Counted from the stretch's first letter, positions 11,772 to 21,336 are shown. The stretch is DNA of 64,000 nucleotides from an uncultured Clostridia bacterium (GCA_947593925.1 CANQDU010000002.1:186001-250000); one strand, 5' to 3'. Notes: generated by a model from the letters alone, not told the origin. Translations and numbers: made by a program.

Positions 11772-12668
11772 ATGGACTACTTTATTTCGCGATATCTCGG
11801 GGCGTGCGAGCTGCTTCCGTCGAGGCTCCGCTTGCGGGCGCTCGCCGTGCGCGAGGCGCTTATGGCGGAGGCGGAGGAGATACGCCTCCGCGCGGGGAGA
11901 GCGCCCGCGGTCGCGTCGGCGTCCGGCGAGCACGACCTCGACGGCCCGCCCGTGACCCCGGACGACATCCTCGACACTCTGACGCGGGCGGCGAGGGGGT
12001 CGCTGCACACCTTCGCGGGCGAGCTGGCGGCGGGATTTCTCACCGCCGCCGGAGGGTACCGCCTCGGCGTCTGCGGACGCGCTGCGATGAGCGGCGGGGA
12101 ATGCGTCGGACTGCGGGAGTTCTCGTCGCTCGACCTCCGCATATCCAAGGAGGTGCGCGGCGCGGCGGACGGTATTTTCGGGGAGATATGCTCCGGCGGA
12201 CGGGTGCGTTCAACGCTTATCGTCTCGCCTCCGGGCGGCGGGAAGACGACGCTGCTCCGCGACCTCGTGAGAACGGTGAGCGACCTCGGTTTTCGCGTTT
12301 CGCTTGCGGACGAGCGCGGCGAAATAGCGGCGTGCTCCGGCGGAGTTCCGGGCTTTGACGTGGGCGCGCGGACCGACGTGCTCTCGGGCGCGCCGAAGGC
12401 TTGGAGCGCGCTCACGCTGCTCCGCGCCATGAATCCGCAGGTTTTGGCGCTCGACGAGATAACCGACCCCGCCGACGCCCGCGCGCTACTGCACGCCTCC
12501 GGCTGCGGGACGGCGGTATTCGCGACGGTACATGCCGCTTCCCCGGAGGAGGCCATGACGCGCCCCGCGCTCGCCGGCGTCATACATATTTTCGAGAAGG
12601 CGGTGCGGATAGAGCGCCGCGAGGACGGGCGGAGGGCGAGCATATCCGATATGCCGCGCCGCACATGA
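11772..12668 (+). CDS. spoIIIAA: Stage III sporulation protein AA
   Basis: SPPGGGKTTLLRDLVRTVSD, ADERGEIAAC..., ALDEITDPAD; first gene of the spoIIIA operon. Confidence 0.93.
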   Translation: MDYFISRYLGACELLPSRLRLRALAVREALMAEAEEIRLRAGRAPAVASASGEHDLDGPPVTPDDILDTLTRAARGSLHTFAGELAAGFLTAAGGYRLGVCGRAAMSGGECVGLREFSSLDLRISKEVRGAADGIFGEICSGGRVRSTLIVSPPGGGKTTLLRDLVRTVSDLGFRVSLADERGEIAACSGGVPGFDVGARTDVLSGAPKAWSALTLLRAMNPQVLALDEITDPADARALLHASGCGTAVFATVHAASPEEAMTRPALAGVIHIFEKAVRIERREDGRRASISDMPRRT

Positions 12669-13159
12669 TGCGGGCCGTCGGCGCCGCGCTCGTGATACTC
12701 GGCTCGTCCGGCGCGGGTGTGGCGGCGTTCCGCGCCGCCGCCGCGCGGGTGAGGACGCTTTCATCATATGCGGCGATGCTCGGCGTGCTGAGGCGCGAGA
12801 TATATCCGGAGCTTGCGACGCTCGAGGAGGCGCTTTCGGCGGCCGTCCGCGCGGACGCCGCGCCGGACTTCGCGGGAAGCGTGCTCCGCGGTATGCGCTC
12901 GCGCGGAGGCGCGGACGCCTCCGAATGTTGGCTTGAAGCGTGCTCCGCCGCGCCGAGCGAGATACGCGGGATACTCGCGGAGCTTGCGACGCTCCTCGGA
13001 CGGTGCTCTGCGGAGGAACAGAGCAGAGCGCTAGAGAAGGCGGAACTGCGTATAGAGCGCCTCCGCGACGCGGCGGAGGACGAGCGGCGGCGCTCGGGAC
13101 GGATGTATATAACCTTCGGGATATGCGGAGGAGCTGCCGCGGCGGTGATGCTCCTTTAG
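12665..13159 (+). CDS. spoIIIAB: Stage III sporulation protein AB
   Basis: Overlaps spoIIIAA stop; RTLSSYAAMLGVLRREIYPELATLEEAL; position in operon. Confidence 0.88.
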   Translation: MMRAVGAALVILGSSGAGVAAFRAAAARVRTLSSYAAMLGVLRREIYPELATLEEALSAAVRADAAPDFAGSVLRGMRSRGGADASECWLEACSAAPSEIRGILAELATLLGRCSAEEQSRALEKAELRIERLRDAAEDERRRSGRMYITFGICGGAAAAVMLL

Positions 13160-13175
13160 AGAAAGGGATGTCTGT

Positions 13176-13370
13176 GTGCAGGTAGACCTGATATTCAGAA
13201 TAGCGGCGATAGGCATACTCGTCGCGGTCCTCAATCAGCTTCTCGTGCGCTCTGGGCGAGAGGAGCAGGCGATGATGACGACGCTTGCGGGACTTGTCGT
13301 GGTGCTCATGATACTCCTTCAGGAGATAAACAACCTGTTTGAGACGGTGCGCACCCTCTTTGGGCTTTAG
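13176..13370 (+). CDS. spoIIIAC: Stage III sporulation protein AC
   Basis: 64 aa, 2 TM; VDLIFRIAAIGILVAVLNQLLVRSGREEQAMMTTLAGLVVVL. Confidence 0.92.
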   Translation: MQVDLIFRIAAIGILVAVLNQLLVRSGREEQAMMTTLAGLVVVLMILLQEINNLFETVRTLFGL

Positions 13371-13376
13371 AGATGT

Positions 13377-13769
13377 ATGGAAACTGCGTTGAAGGCCGCC
13401 GTCGCGGGACTTACGGCGGTGGCGGCGGTGCTTGCCTTAAAGAGGGACAATCCCGCCGGAGCGTTCGTGCTCGCCCTCGCCGTCGGAACCGTAATACTGT
13501 CGGCGGCGGCGGGGATCTTCTCTCCCGCGGCGGAGTTCCTTTCGGAGCTTGCGGAGGCGGCGGGACTCTCGGGCGAGACACTCGGCACGCTCCTTCGCGT
13601 GCTTGCGGTGGCCAGCGCCGCACACATAGCCTCGGAGAGCTGCCGGGACGCGGGGGAGCGCGGCGTCGGAGCCGCGATAGACCTCGCGGGCGGGGCGGCC
13701 GCGCTTGTCGTATCGCTGCCGCTTCTCTCGGCTGTGTTTTCATTCTTGCGTGGCTTTGCGGCGCACTAG
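13377..13769 (+). CDS. spoIIIAD: Stage III sporulation protein AD
   Basis: METALKAAVAGLTAVAAVLALKRDNPAGAFVLALAVGTVIL; position in operon. Confidence 0.92.
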   Translation: METALKAAVAGLTAVAAVLALKRDNPAGAFVLALAVGTVILSAAAGIFSPAAEFLSELAEAAGLSGETLGTLLRVLAVASAAHIASESCRDAGERGVGAAIDLAGGAAALVVSLPLLSAVFSFLRGFAAH

Positions 13770-14815
13770 CGGCGGAGCTCCACCCCCACAGCGTAGGGGA
13801 GGAATACGACGCCGCCGCGCCGGATATGTCGTTTGACATTCCCTCCGAGGCGGCGGACTTCCTCGGCGGGAGCCCGGAGAATATGACGCTCGACGAGGGA
13901 ATTGGCGCTCTTGCGGAGGGCGTAGCCTCGCACTCCGGCGGGATACTCCGCGCCGCCGCGCTCCCCGCCGTGACGGTGCTCACGGCGGCGCTCTTCTGCG
14001 GCGCGGCGGAGACGGCGTTCGCGGGGCGGGACAGGACGATGAAGGTCATACCGCTCGCGGGAGCGCTCGCGATAGTCGCGGCGGCGGGCTCCGACCTCGC
14101 GTCGCTTATGGACATGGGGCGGAGCGCGGTCGAGACCCTCAACTCCTTCTCGAAGGGACTTCTCGCGTCGCTCGCGGCGGCGGGAGGCGTACTCGGCTCG
14201 CCGGGAGGCGCGGCGGCACGGTACACGGCGGCGATGATCTTTTCGGACGCGCTCGCAACGGTGATAGAGCGCGCAGCCGTACCCGCGCTCTACGTGTACG
14301 TCGCGGTCGCAGCTGCCGACGCGGCGGTGGGCGGAGACTCGCTTTCGGGGCTCGCGAAGCTGATAAAGAGCGCCGTGACAGCCGCGCTCGGCACGCTGCT
14401 TGCGACGTTCACACTCTACCTTGCCCTCAGCGGCATAGCGGCGGGCGGCGCGGACGCGCTCGCGATAAAGGCGGCAAAGACGGTCATATCGAACGCGGTG
14501 CCGGTGGTGGGCGGAGTGTTGAGCGACGCGAGCGAGACGGTGATAGTGTCCACCCGCGCCGTGCGGAGCACGGCGGGGATAACCGGACTTATTGCGTTCG
14601 CGGCGCTGGTGCTCCCGCCGTTTCTCCACATCGGTTTACGCTACCTGTTCCTGAAGCTCGCGGCGGCGGTAAGTCCGCTCGTGTGCGAGGGACGGCTTTC
14701 AAAGCTCATCGAAAATCTTACCGGGGCGTTCGGTATGCTGCTCGGGATGCTGGGGGCGTGCTCGCTCATTACGCTCGTCTCCGCGCTGAGTATGATCTCG
14801 CTCTCGTCGGGATAA
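13742..14815 (+). CDS. spoIIIAE: Stage III sporulation protein AE (start uncertain, no canonical start codon near the signal sequence)
   Basis: Multi-TM; PALYVYVAVAAADAAVGG..., LPPFLHIGLRYLFLKLAAAVSPL. Coordinates use an in-frame ATT at 13742. Confidence 0.82.
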   Translation: MLAWLCGALAAELHPHSVGEEYDAAAPDMSFDIPSEAADFLGGSPENMTLDEGIGALAEGVASHSGGILRAAALPAVTVLTAALFCGAAETAFAGRDRTMKVIPLAGALAIVAAAGSDLASLMDMGRSAVETLNSFSKGLLASLAAAGGVLGSPGGAAARYTAAMIFSDALATVIERAAVPALYVYVAVAAADAAVGGDSLSGLAKLIKSAVTAALGTLLATFTLYLALSGIAAGGADALAIKAAKTVISNAVPVVGGVLSDASETVIVSTRAVRSTAGITGLIAFAALVLPPFLHIGLRYLFLKLAAAVSPLVCEGRLSKLIENLTGAFGMLLGMLGACSLITLVSALSMISLSSG

Positions 14816-14857
14816 CTAAAACAGCGCCGTCCGCGCGGCGCTCTGTGAGGCGGAACA

Positions 14858-15334
14858 ATGGAATTCATACATAACTGGATAGTCGGGATATGCGCGGCGT
14901 CGATACTCTACGCCGCCGTGTATTCGCTCGCGCCGGAGGGCGCGGCAAAGCGCGCCGTGCGGCTCGCCGGAGGCGCGTGCGTGCTGATAGCGGTCTGCGC
15001 GCCGATAGCGAAGGCGGATCTCAGCGTCCTCGCGCTCGAAGCCGGGGAGCTCTCGGACGAATACGCCGCCGAGGCGGAGCGCATGGAGCGCGAAAGGTTT
15101 GAGTTTATGAGGTCGGTCATAGAGGAGAAAGCGAAAGCATATATTTTGGACAAAGCGGATGAGCTGGGGGTGGCGTGCGACGTAGACGTGATGTGCTCCG
15201 ACGAGGAGGGCGTGCCGGTGCCGGTATCGCTGCACGGAGTCTTGACTGGAGACGAGGACGCGCGCGAGCGCCTCGCGGACGCCGTTGCACGCGACCTCGG
15301 GATACCGCGCGCGTCGCAGAGCTGGGGGAGCTGA
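14858..15334 (+). CDS. spoIIIAF: Stage III sporulation protein AF
   Basis: MEFIHNWIVGICAASILYAAVYSLAPEGAAKRAVRLAGGACVLIAV; position in operon. Confidence 0.9.
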   Translation: MEFIHNWIVGICAASILYAAVYSLAPEGAAKRAVRLAGGACVLIAVCAPIAKADLSVLALEAGELSDEYAAEAERMERERFEFMRSVIEEKAKAYILDKADELGVACDVDVMCSDEEGVPVPVSLHGVLTGDEDARERLADAVARDLGIPRASQSWGS

Positions 15335-15340
15335 CGGCGG

Positions 15341-15856
15341 ATGAGACAGGACGTCCTGAAAAAGCTGACGGAGGCGGCGAAGCGCTACAGGTATATGCTG
15401 ATAGTCATAGCGGCGGGCCTGCTCCTTCTGCTGCTTCCCACCGGGAAGAAGACCGAAAGCGAGCCTTCGTCCGCGCCGGACTTTGAAGCCTTCGAGCTTG
15501 CCGAGTTCGAGCGCAGGATAGAGAGCGCGCTTGAGAAGATAGACGGCGTGGGAAAAACGGAGGTGGTTCTGACACTGGGATCCACGATGGAGACTGTCTA
15601 CCAGTCCGACCTTACAAGCGACGAGCGGGACGGCTCCGCCTCCCGCAGGAGCGACACGGTGCTCGAGAACACCGGCTCCGGCACGCAGTCGGCGGTAGTG
15701 CGGGAGCGGATATATCCCAAGTTTCGCGGAGCGCTCGTGGTGTGCGAAGGAGCGTCGAGCGCAAGCGTTCGGCTGGAGGTGACCCGAGCAGTCGAGACGC
15801 TCACGGGCCTTTCCGGCGACAGCATCACCGTACTGAAGCGCGGAGCAGACCGATAG
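15341..15856 (+). CDS. spoIIIAG: Stage III sporulation protein AG
   Basis: Single TM then IDGVGKTEVVLTL...IYPKFRGALVVCEGA ring-building motif. Confidence 0.92.
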   Translation: MRQDVLKKLTEAAKRYRYMLIVIAAGLLLLLLPTGKKTESEPSSAPDFEAFELAEFERRIESALEKIDGVGKTEVVLTLGSTMETVYQSDLTSDERDGSASRRSDTVLENTGSGTQSAVVRERIYPKFRGALVVCEGASSASVRLEVTRAVETLTGLSGDSITVLKRGADR

Positions 15857-15877
15857 GTAAAGAGAGGAGTTCAGGCA

Positions 15878-16492
15878 ATGAAGAACGCAAAGATCTGGAA
15901 GAAGAACGCGGTGCTCGCCACCGTTATACTGTTCGTATGCGTGGCGGTGTACCTCAACTGGTCCTACGGGAGGGACGCGGCGGCCGTGGCGGAGGTCTCT
16001 CCGTCCCCGGCGGCGTCCGGAACGAAGGTGTCCGGCGGCGACGGCGGCGGCTCGACAGAGCTCTCGGCCGTGGGAGCGAGCACCGAGCCGGCGGCATCGG
16101 AGCCGTCGGGGGAGACGTCCGCAGCGGACGCGCCGGAGGCAAACGAATACTTTGCGGAAGCGCGACTCAGCCGCGAGCAGGCGCGGGCGAGCTCGATAGC
16201 GATACTCCGCGAATCGGGCGAGACCGAGACCGCGTCGCAGGAGGCGCGGGACGAGTCGATAGCGGCGGCGAACCTCATCGCCGCGAACGCTCTCAAGGAG
16301 GCGGAGATCGAAGGCCTCGTCATGGCAAAGGGCTTCAGTGACTGCGTCGCGTACATATCCGACGGCGGGATAGACGTCATCGTCGCCGCGCCGGAGGGCG
16401 GGCTTGTCAGCGAGCAGGTCTCTCAGATAAAGGACATAGTCCTCAGTAAGACGGATATCCCGATAGAAAACGTGAGGATAGTCGGGGCATGA
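15878..16492 (+). CDS. spoIIIAH: Stage III sporulation protein AH
   Basis: VYLNWSYGRD, C-terminal AKGFSDCVAYISDGGIDVIV; SpoIIIAH/SpoIIQ-interaction family. Confidence 0.92.
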   Translation: MKNAKIWKKNAVLATVILFVCVAVYLNWSYGRDAAAVAEVSPSPAASGTKVSGGDGGGSTELSAVGASTEPAASEPSGETSAADAPEANEYFAEARLSREQARASSIAILRESGETETASQEARDESIAAANLIAANALKEAEIEGLVMAKGFSDCVAYISDGGIDVIVAAPEGGLVSEQVSQIKDIVLSKTDIPIENVRIVGA

Positions 16493-16499
16493 CAAAACG

Positions 16500-16531
16500 G
16501 CGGACGGCGTGGCGGCACCGTCCGCTTTTTT
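16500..16531 (+). terminator. Intrinsic terminator downstream of spoIIIAH
   Basis: gcggacgg...ccgtccgc followed by TTTTTT. Confidence 0.75.
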
Positions 16532-16573
16532 GCGTCCGCACGGAGTAAGCCGGGACGGATCGCGGGAAATACC

Positions 16574-16602
16574 TTGTCTTTTTTCCGCGGGCGTGTTATA
16601 AT
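16574..16602 (+). promoter_or_regulatory. Sigma-A type promoter for asp23-nusB operon
   Basis: TTGTCT-17-TATAAT. Confidence 0.6.
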
Positions 16603-16651
16603 CGGAATATATACGGAGTAACCGTCACAATCTGCTTTGGGGGTGCGGAAA

Positions 16652-16987
16652 ATGCCCGACAACAAGGAATACATCAGAAGCGAGGACGAGTTCGGAAGCA
16701 TCAGCATATCCGAGGAAGTGATATGCTCGATAGCGTCCGCCGCCGTGGGAGAGGTGAAGGAGTTTACGCTCGCCGGCGGAAGGGGCAGAGCCGTGCGCGT
16801 GACCCTCGGAGACGCCTCCGCCTCGGTGGACATAGCGGTCTCTGTAAAGCGCGGCACGAAGATACCCTCTGCGGCGGCAGAGCTTCAGAAGGCGGTCACG
16901 CAGGCGCTCGAGGCGATGGCGGGACTTCCGACCGACAACGTCAACATTCACGTCGTAGGGCTTGACCCCGTGGAGGAAAAGAGCTGA
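16652..16987 (+). CDS. Asp23/Gls24 family envelope stress response protein
   Basis: GSISISEEVICSIASAAVGEVKEF...GLPTDNVNIHVVGL. Confidence 0.87.
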   Translation: MPDNKEYIRSEDEFGSISISEEVICSIASAAVGEVKEFTLAGGRGRAVRVTLGDASASVDIAVSVKRGTKIPSAAAELQKAVTQALEAMAGLPTDNVNIHVVGLDPVEEKS

Positions 16988-17484
16988 TGACAAGACGTGC
17001 CGCGCGCGAGGCAGCGCTGCAGATAGTTTTTGAGATGAGCTTCAAGCTGCCGTATGAGGCGGCAAACTGGCGTCTCAGCGACGACGGACTGAAGAGCCTC
17101 TCCGACCAGACCGAGCTTTTTGACATGCCGATAGACAGCGATTCTCTCGGCTACATAAACGCGGTCGTAAACAACATCGTCGAGCACTATGACGAGATAG
17201 ACGGTTATATCTCAAAGTATTCCCACGGCTGGAAGATCTCGCGGATAAGCCGGATATGCCTCGCGGTGCTGCGGCTGTGCATCTGCGAGCTCAGATATAT
17301 GAGCGACACGGTGCCCGCCTCGGTCGCGATAAACGAGGCGATACGCATGCTCAAGTGCTACGATGCGGACGACAGCGCGCCCTTTGTCAACGGCATCCTC
17401 GGCGCGTACTACCGCTCGGAGCACGGCGGAGAAGCGCCGGAGCTTGCGGAGGAGGCGTCCGAGCCGGAGGACGAGACAAAGTGA
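16987..17484 (+). CDS. nusB: Transcription antitermination factor NusB
   Basis: RRAAREAALQIVFEM...SVAINEAIRMLKCYDADDSAPFVNGILGA. Confidence 0.92.
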   Translation: MTRRAAREAALQIVFEMSFKLPYEAANWRLSDDGLKSLSDQTELFDMPIDSDSLGYINAVVNNIVEHYDEIDGYISKYSHGWKISRISRICLAVLRLCICELRYMSDTVPASVAINEAIRMLKCYDADDSAPFVNGILGAYYRSEHGGEAPELAEEASEPEDETK

Positions 17485-18449
17485 GCCTCTTTCTCGGCTT
17501 TGACACCTCGAATTACACGACCTCAATAGCCGCCGTCTGCGGCGGCGAGGTTGTGGGAAAGAAGCGTCTGCTCGACGTGAAGCCGGGCGAGCTCGGCCTT
17601 CGGCAGAGCGACGCGGTGTTCGCACACACAAAACGCCTCCCCGAGCTTGCGGAGGCGCTGTTTTCTTGTATCAGCGGCAGTATCGCCGCCGTCGCGGCGT
17701 CCACACGTCCGCGCGCCGTCGAGGGCTCGTACATGCCCTGCTTCCTCGTCGGCGAGGGACAGGGGAGGACGCTCGCGGCCGCCGCCGGCGTACCGTTTTA
17801 CGCTGTGTCGCACCAGCAGGGACACATTGCCGCCGCCGCGTGGTCGGCGGGGAGATTTGATTTGCTCGACCGTGAGTTTCTCGCGTACCACGTCTCGGGC
17901 GGCACGACCGAGCTTCTTCACGTCACGCCCGGGGAGGACGGACTACCGGTCTGCCGCCGCGTCGGCGGCACGGCGGATCTCGCGGCGGGACAGGTGATAG
18001 ACCGCTGCGGAGTCGCGCTCGGACTCGGGTTCCCGGCGGGGCCGGAGCTTGAACGCCTCGCCCTCGAAAGCGAGCCGGTGAGGCCGTTCCTGCCGAAAAC
18101 CTCCGGCGGAGATTTCTCGCTTTCCGGCATCGAAAACAAGTTCCGCGAGCTGATAGGCGCGAGGCCGCCGGAGCATATAGCGCGGTTCGTGATAGAGAGC
18201 GTGTCTGCGGTGCTCGAGCGCGCGGCGGCGCGCGCCCTAGAGGAGCGTCCCGGCCTCGAGCTTCTCTGCGCCGGAGGCGTAATGTCAAACGGAATAATAC
18301 GCGCACGGTTTGAGGACAGGTTCGGCGCGCACTTCGCCGAGCCGTCCTTTTCAAGCGACAACGCCTGCGGCGTCGCGCTGCTCGCGGAGAGACTTTACAC
18401 GAGGGAGGGGAGAGAATGGAACGCACGGTCTACACCGTCTCGGAGATAA
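17481..18449 (+). CDS. TsaD/Kae1-like (peptidase M22 family) protein, paralog type
   Basis: FLGFDTSNYTTSIA, SHQQGHIAAAAW (H..H metal motif), AYHVSGGTTELL, GGVMSNGIIR; GTG start at 17481. Confidence 0.8.
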   Translation: MSLFLGFDTSNYTTSIAAVCGGEVVGKKRLLDVKPGELGLRQSDAVFAHTKRLPELAEALFSCISGSIAAVAASTRPRAVEGSYMPCFLVGEGQGRTLAAAAGVPFYAVSHQQGHIAAAAWSAGRFDLLDREFLAYHVSGGTTELLHVTPGEDGLPVCRRVGGTADLAAGQVIDRCGVALGLGFPAGPELERLALESEPVRPFLPKTSGGDFSLSGIENKFRELIGARPPEHIARFVIESVSAVLERAAARALEERPGLELLCAGGVMSNGIIRARFEDRFGAHFAEPSFSSDNACGVALLAERLYTREGREWNARSTPSRR

Positions 18450-19675
18450 CGTACCACGTCAAGATGCTCGTCGAGAGCGACCGAGCCCTCGCGGACGTCT
18501 ATGTCTCCGGCGAACTCTCAAACTATAAGACATACCCCTCCGGCCACCACTACTTTACCCTCAAGGACGCGGAAAGCACGCTGAAGTGCGTCATGTTCCG
18601 GGGGGACGCATCAAAGCTCCGCTTCAAGCCGGAGAGCGGAATGAAGGTCATCATCCGCGGCCGCGTCGCGGTCTACCCGCGCGACGGCGCGTACCAGCTC
18701 TATGCCTCCGAGATGATACCGGACGGCGTGGGCGCGCTCTACGTCGCATACGAGCAGTTAAAGCAGAAGCTTGAGAAAAAGGGCTATTTTGACGAGGCGC
18801 ACAAGAAGCCGATACCGAGGTATCCCGCGAAGATCTGCCTTGTAACCTCTCCCGCCGGCGCGGCCGTGCGGGACATGCTCCGCATACTCGGAGGACGCTG
18901 GCCGGTGGCGGAGGTCGTTATTGTCCCGACGCGCGTGCAGGGCGAGGAAGCTCCGGCGGAGATAGCCGCCGGCATCGACTACGTTAATAAGCACATCCCT
19001 TGCGACCTCATCATCACGGGGCGCGGCGGCGGTTCGATAGAAGACCTGTGGGCGTTCAACGACGAGCGGGTGGCGGACGCCATATTCCGCTCGAAGATAC
19101 CCGTGATAAGCGCCGTCGGCCACGAGCCGGACTTCACCATATCCGACTCGGTGGCGGACCTCCGCGCGGCGACGCCGTCGAACGCGGCGGAGCTCGCCGT
19201 GCCGGACGCGGACGAGGTAAGGATACAGCTTGACGGCGCCGGCGCGCGCCTCCGCGCGCTTGCCGACCGGCACATACGGCTCGCGCGGATGCGCCTCGAC
19301 GCGCTCGCGAAAAAACCGGTCTTTTCCGGCCCGGAGGGGACGCTCCGCGAGAGGCGGCACCGCCTCGACCGCGCGGAGAGCGCCTTCCTCGGCGCGGCGG
19401 AGAAGAAGGTCGAGCGGGAGAGGGCAAAGCTGTCGCGGATAGCGGCGTCGCTCGACGCACTGAGTCCGCTCGCCGTCCTCGCGCGCGGCTACTCCATCGC
19501 GAGTCTGCCGGACGGCACGGCGGTCCGAAGCGTAAAGACGCTGAAGCCGGGCATGGCGCTCCGGCTGAGGTTTGCGGACGGCACGGCGGAGGCTGCGGTG
19601 ACCGCCGGCGCGCCGAAGCGGCGGCGGAAGCCCTCCGACACGGACGAGCCGCCCGAGCAGCTTGAGATATTATAA
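18416..19675 (+). CDS. xseA: Exodeoxyribonuclease VII large subunit
   Basis: YTVSEITYHVKMLVESDRALADVYVSGELSNYK, GRGGGSIEDLWAFNDE, VISAVGHEPDFTISD. Confidence 0.95.
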   Translation: MERTVYTVSEITYHVKMLVESDRALADVYVSGELSNYKTYPSGHHYFTLKDAESTLKCVMFRGDASKLRFKPESGMKVIIRGRVAVYPRDGAYQLYASEMIPDGVGALYVAYEQLKQKLEKKGYFDEAHKKPIPRYPAKICLVTSPAGAAVRDMLRILGGRWPVAEVVIVPTRVQGEEAPAEIAAGIDYVNKHIPCDLIITGRGGGSIEDLWAFNDERVADAIFRSKIPVISAVGHEPDFTISDSVADLRAATPSNAAELAVPDADEVRIQLDGAGARLRALADRHIRLARMRLDALAKKPVFSGPEGTLRERRHRLDRAESAFLGAAEKKVERERAKLSRIAASLDALSPLAVLARGYSIASLPDGTAVRSVKTLKPGMALRLRFADGTAEAAVTAGAPKRRRKPSDTDEPPEQLEIL

Positions 19676-19691
19676 TTCGAGGTGATTATAT

Positions 19692-19934
19692 ATGGCGGAA
19701 AAGAAGAAGCCGAGCTTTGAACAGTCGCTCAAAAGGCTCGAGGAGATAGCGGCTCTGCTCGAAAACGGAGAGACGCCTATCGAGGAGTCGCTGAAGCTCT
19801 TCGAGGAGGGCGCAGCGCTCCTCAAGGACTGCAATAAGATCCTCGAGGAAGCGGAGAAGAAGGTGAGCATCCTCGCCGGAACATCCGAGGAGGGCGAGCC
19901 CGTCACCGAACCGTTCGGGGGAGCGGAGGAATGA
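19692..19934 (+). CDS. xseB: Exodeoxyribonuclease VII small subunit
   Basis: SFEQSLKRLEEIAALLENGETPIEESLKLFEEG. Confidence 0.94.
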   Translation: MAEKKKPSFEQSLKRLEEIAALLENGETPIEESLKLFEEGAALLKDCNKILEEAEKKVSILAGTSEEGEPVTEPFGGAEE

Positions 19935-20800
19935 GCGCGCACCGCGACGCGCTCGCGCGCGAGGTAAACGCCGTGCTTGACGCGCTCCTGCCGGAGGGCG
20001 GCGAGATGTCGCGCCTGTACGAGGCGATGCGATACAGCGTCCTGAACGGGGGAAAGCGTCTCCGCGCGGTGATGCTCCTCGAGTTCTGCGAGCTGTTCGG
20101 CGGCGACAAAGAGCTTGCGATGAGGTTCGCGTGCGCCCTGGAGTGCATACACGCCTACTCGCTCATCCACGACGACCTGCCCTGCATGGACGACGACGAT
20201 ATGCGCCGCGGAAAGCCGTCCTGCCACATAGCGTTCGGTGAGAATGTCGCCGTGCTCGCGGGCGACGCGCTCCAGACCTTTGCCTTCGAGCAGATGGCGC
20301 TGGCGGCGGCGGAACGTCCGTCGGTGGGATTGGAAGCTCTGCGCGTCGCGGCGAGCGCCGCCGGTCCCGCGGGGATGTGCGGCGGGCAGCTCCTAGACCT
20401 GGAGAACGAGACGCGGCGCGCCTCCCGCGCGCGGCTCGAAATCACCTGCCGCCTCAAGACCGGCGCGCTCATCTCCGCCGCCTGCGAGATGGGCGCGATA
20501 CTCGGCGGCGCGGACGCCGCCGGGCGCGCGGCGGCGCGGAAGTACGCGGAGGGCGTCGGCCTCGCGTTCCAGGTGATGGACGACCTGCTCGACGTTGTCG
20601 GCAGCGCCGAAAGCTTCGGCAAGGCCACCGGCGCGGACGCTCGGCGCGGAAAGAGCACGTTTGCCTCCGAGCTCGGCCGCGAGGAGTGCGAAAGGCTCAT
20701 CCGTTCCCTCACCGACGGGGCGGCGGCAACGATAAGAGACATACCCGGCTCGGAGGAGCTCACGGCGCTCGCCGAAGAGCTTGCCCGGCGCAGCTTCTAG
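19931..20800 (+). CDS. ispA: Polyprenyl synthetase (farnesyl/geranyl diphosphate synthase)
   Basis: GGKRLRAVM, DDLPCMDDDDMRRGKP (DDxxxxD), QVMDDLLDVVG. Confidence 0.93.
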   Translation: MSAHRDALAREVNAVLDALLPEGGEMSRLYEAMRYSVLNGGKRLRAVMLLEFCELFGGDKELAMRFACALECIHAYSLIHDDLPCMDDDDMRRGKPSCHIAFGENVAVLAGDALQTFAFEQMALAAAERPSVGLEALRVAASAAGPAGMCGGQLLDLENETRRASRARLEITCRLKTGALISAACEMGAILGGADAAGRAAARKYAEGVGLAFQVMDDLLDVVGSAESFGKATGADARRGKSTFASELGREECERLIRSLTDGAAATIRDIPGSEELTALAEELARRSF

Positions 20801-20825
20801 GCACTACATTCGGAAAGGTGACAAG

Positions 20826-21296
20826 ATGTTTATTCCGTATCTGTCCATATCGGCGGCGGTGAGCTTTCTCACCGGCAACAGGATAATAAACGCCGCCGTT
20901 GCGGCATGGCTTATAGCTCAGGTGACGAAGGTAATAGTGGAGTCGCTCCGCCTGAAGCAATTCGTGTGGAGGCGGTTCTTTGTCGGCTCGGGCGGGATGC
21001 CCAGCTCGCACTCCGCCTGCGTCTGCGCGGCGACGGTCGCGGTAGCGCGCGTCGCGGGGATACAGAGCGTCGAGTTCGGCATATCCGCGATATTCGCGTT
21101 CATCGTGATATTTGACGCGGTGAACGTCCGCCGCGCGGCGGGGGAGCACTCCCACGTCCTCAACGTCATGATACAGAGCGCGGACAAGCAGTCCCCCGAG
21201 CTGTTCGGGCGGCAGATGAAGGAGCTTCTCGGTCACACGCCGCTTCAGGTGTTCGTGGGGATGCTCCTGGGCGTCGCCGTGGGCTTCTTTATGTAA
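20826..21296 (+). CDS. Divergent PAP2 family (DUF212) membrane protein
   Basis: NAAVAAWLIAQVTKVI...VGSGGMPSSHSACVCA...FDAVNVRRAAGEHS. Confidence 0.88.
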   Translation: MFIPYLSISAAVSFLTGNRIINAAVAAWLIAQVTKVIVESLRLKQFVWRRFFVGSGGMPSSHSACVCAATVAVARVAGIQSVEFGISAIFAFIVIFDAVNVRRAAGEHSHVLNVMIQSADKQSPELFGRQMKELLGHTPLQVFVGMLLGVAVGFFM

Positions 21297-21336
21297 TTGC
21301 GCTGTTTAATTCGTTAAACAGAATTTATTCCTCCCC

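Noticed and set aside
14816-16495. 559-aa minus-strand ORF
   Set aside because: Antisense shadow of spoIIIAF-AH.
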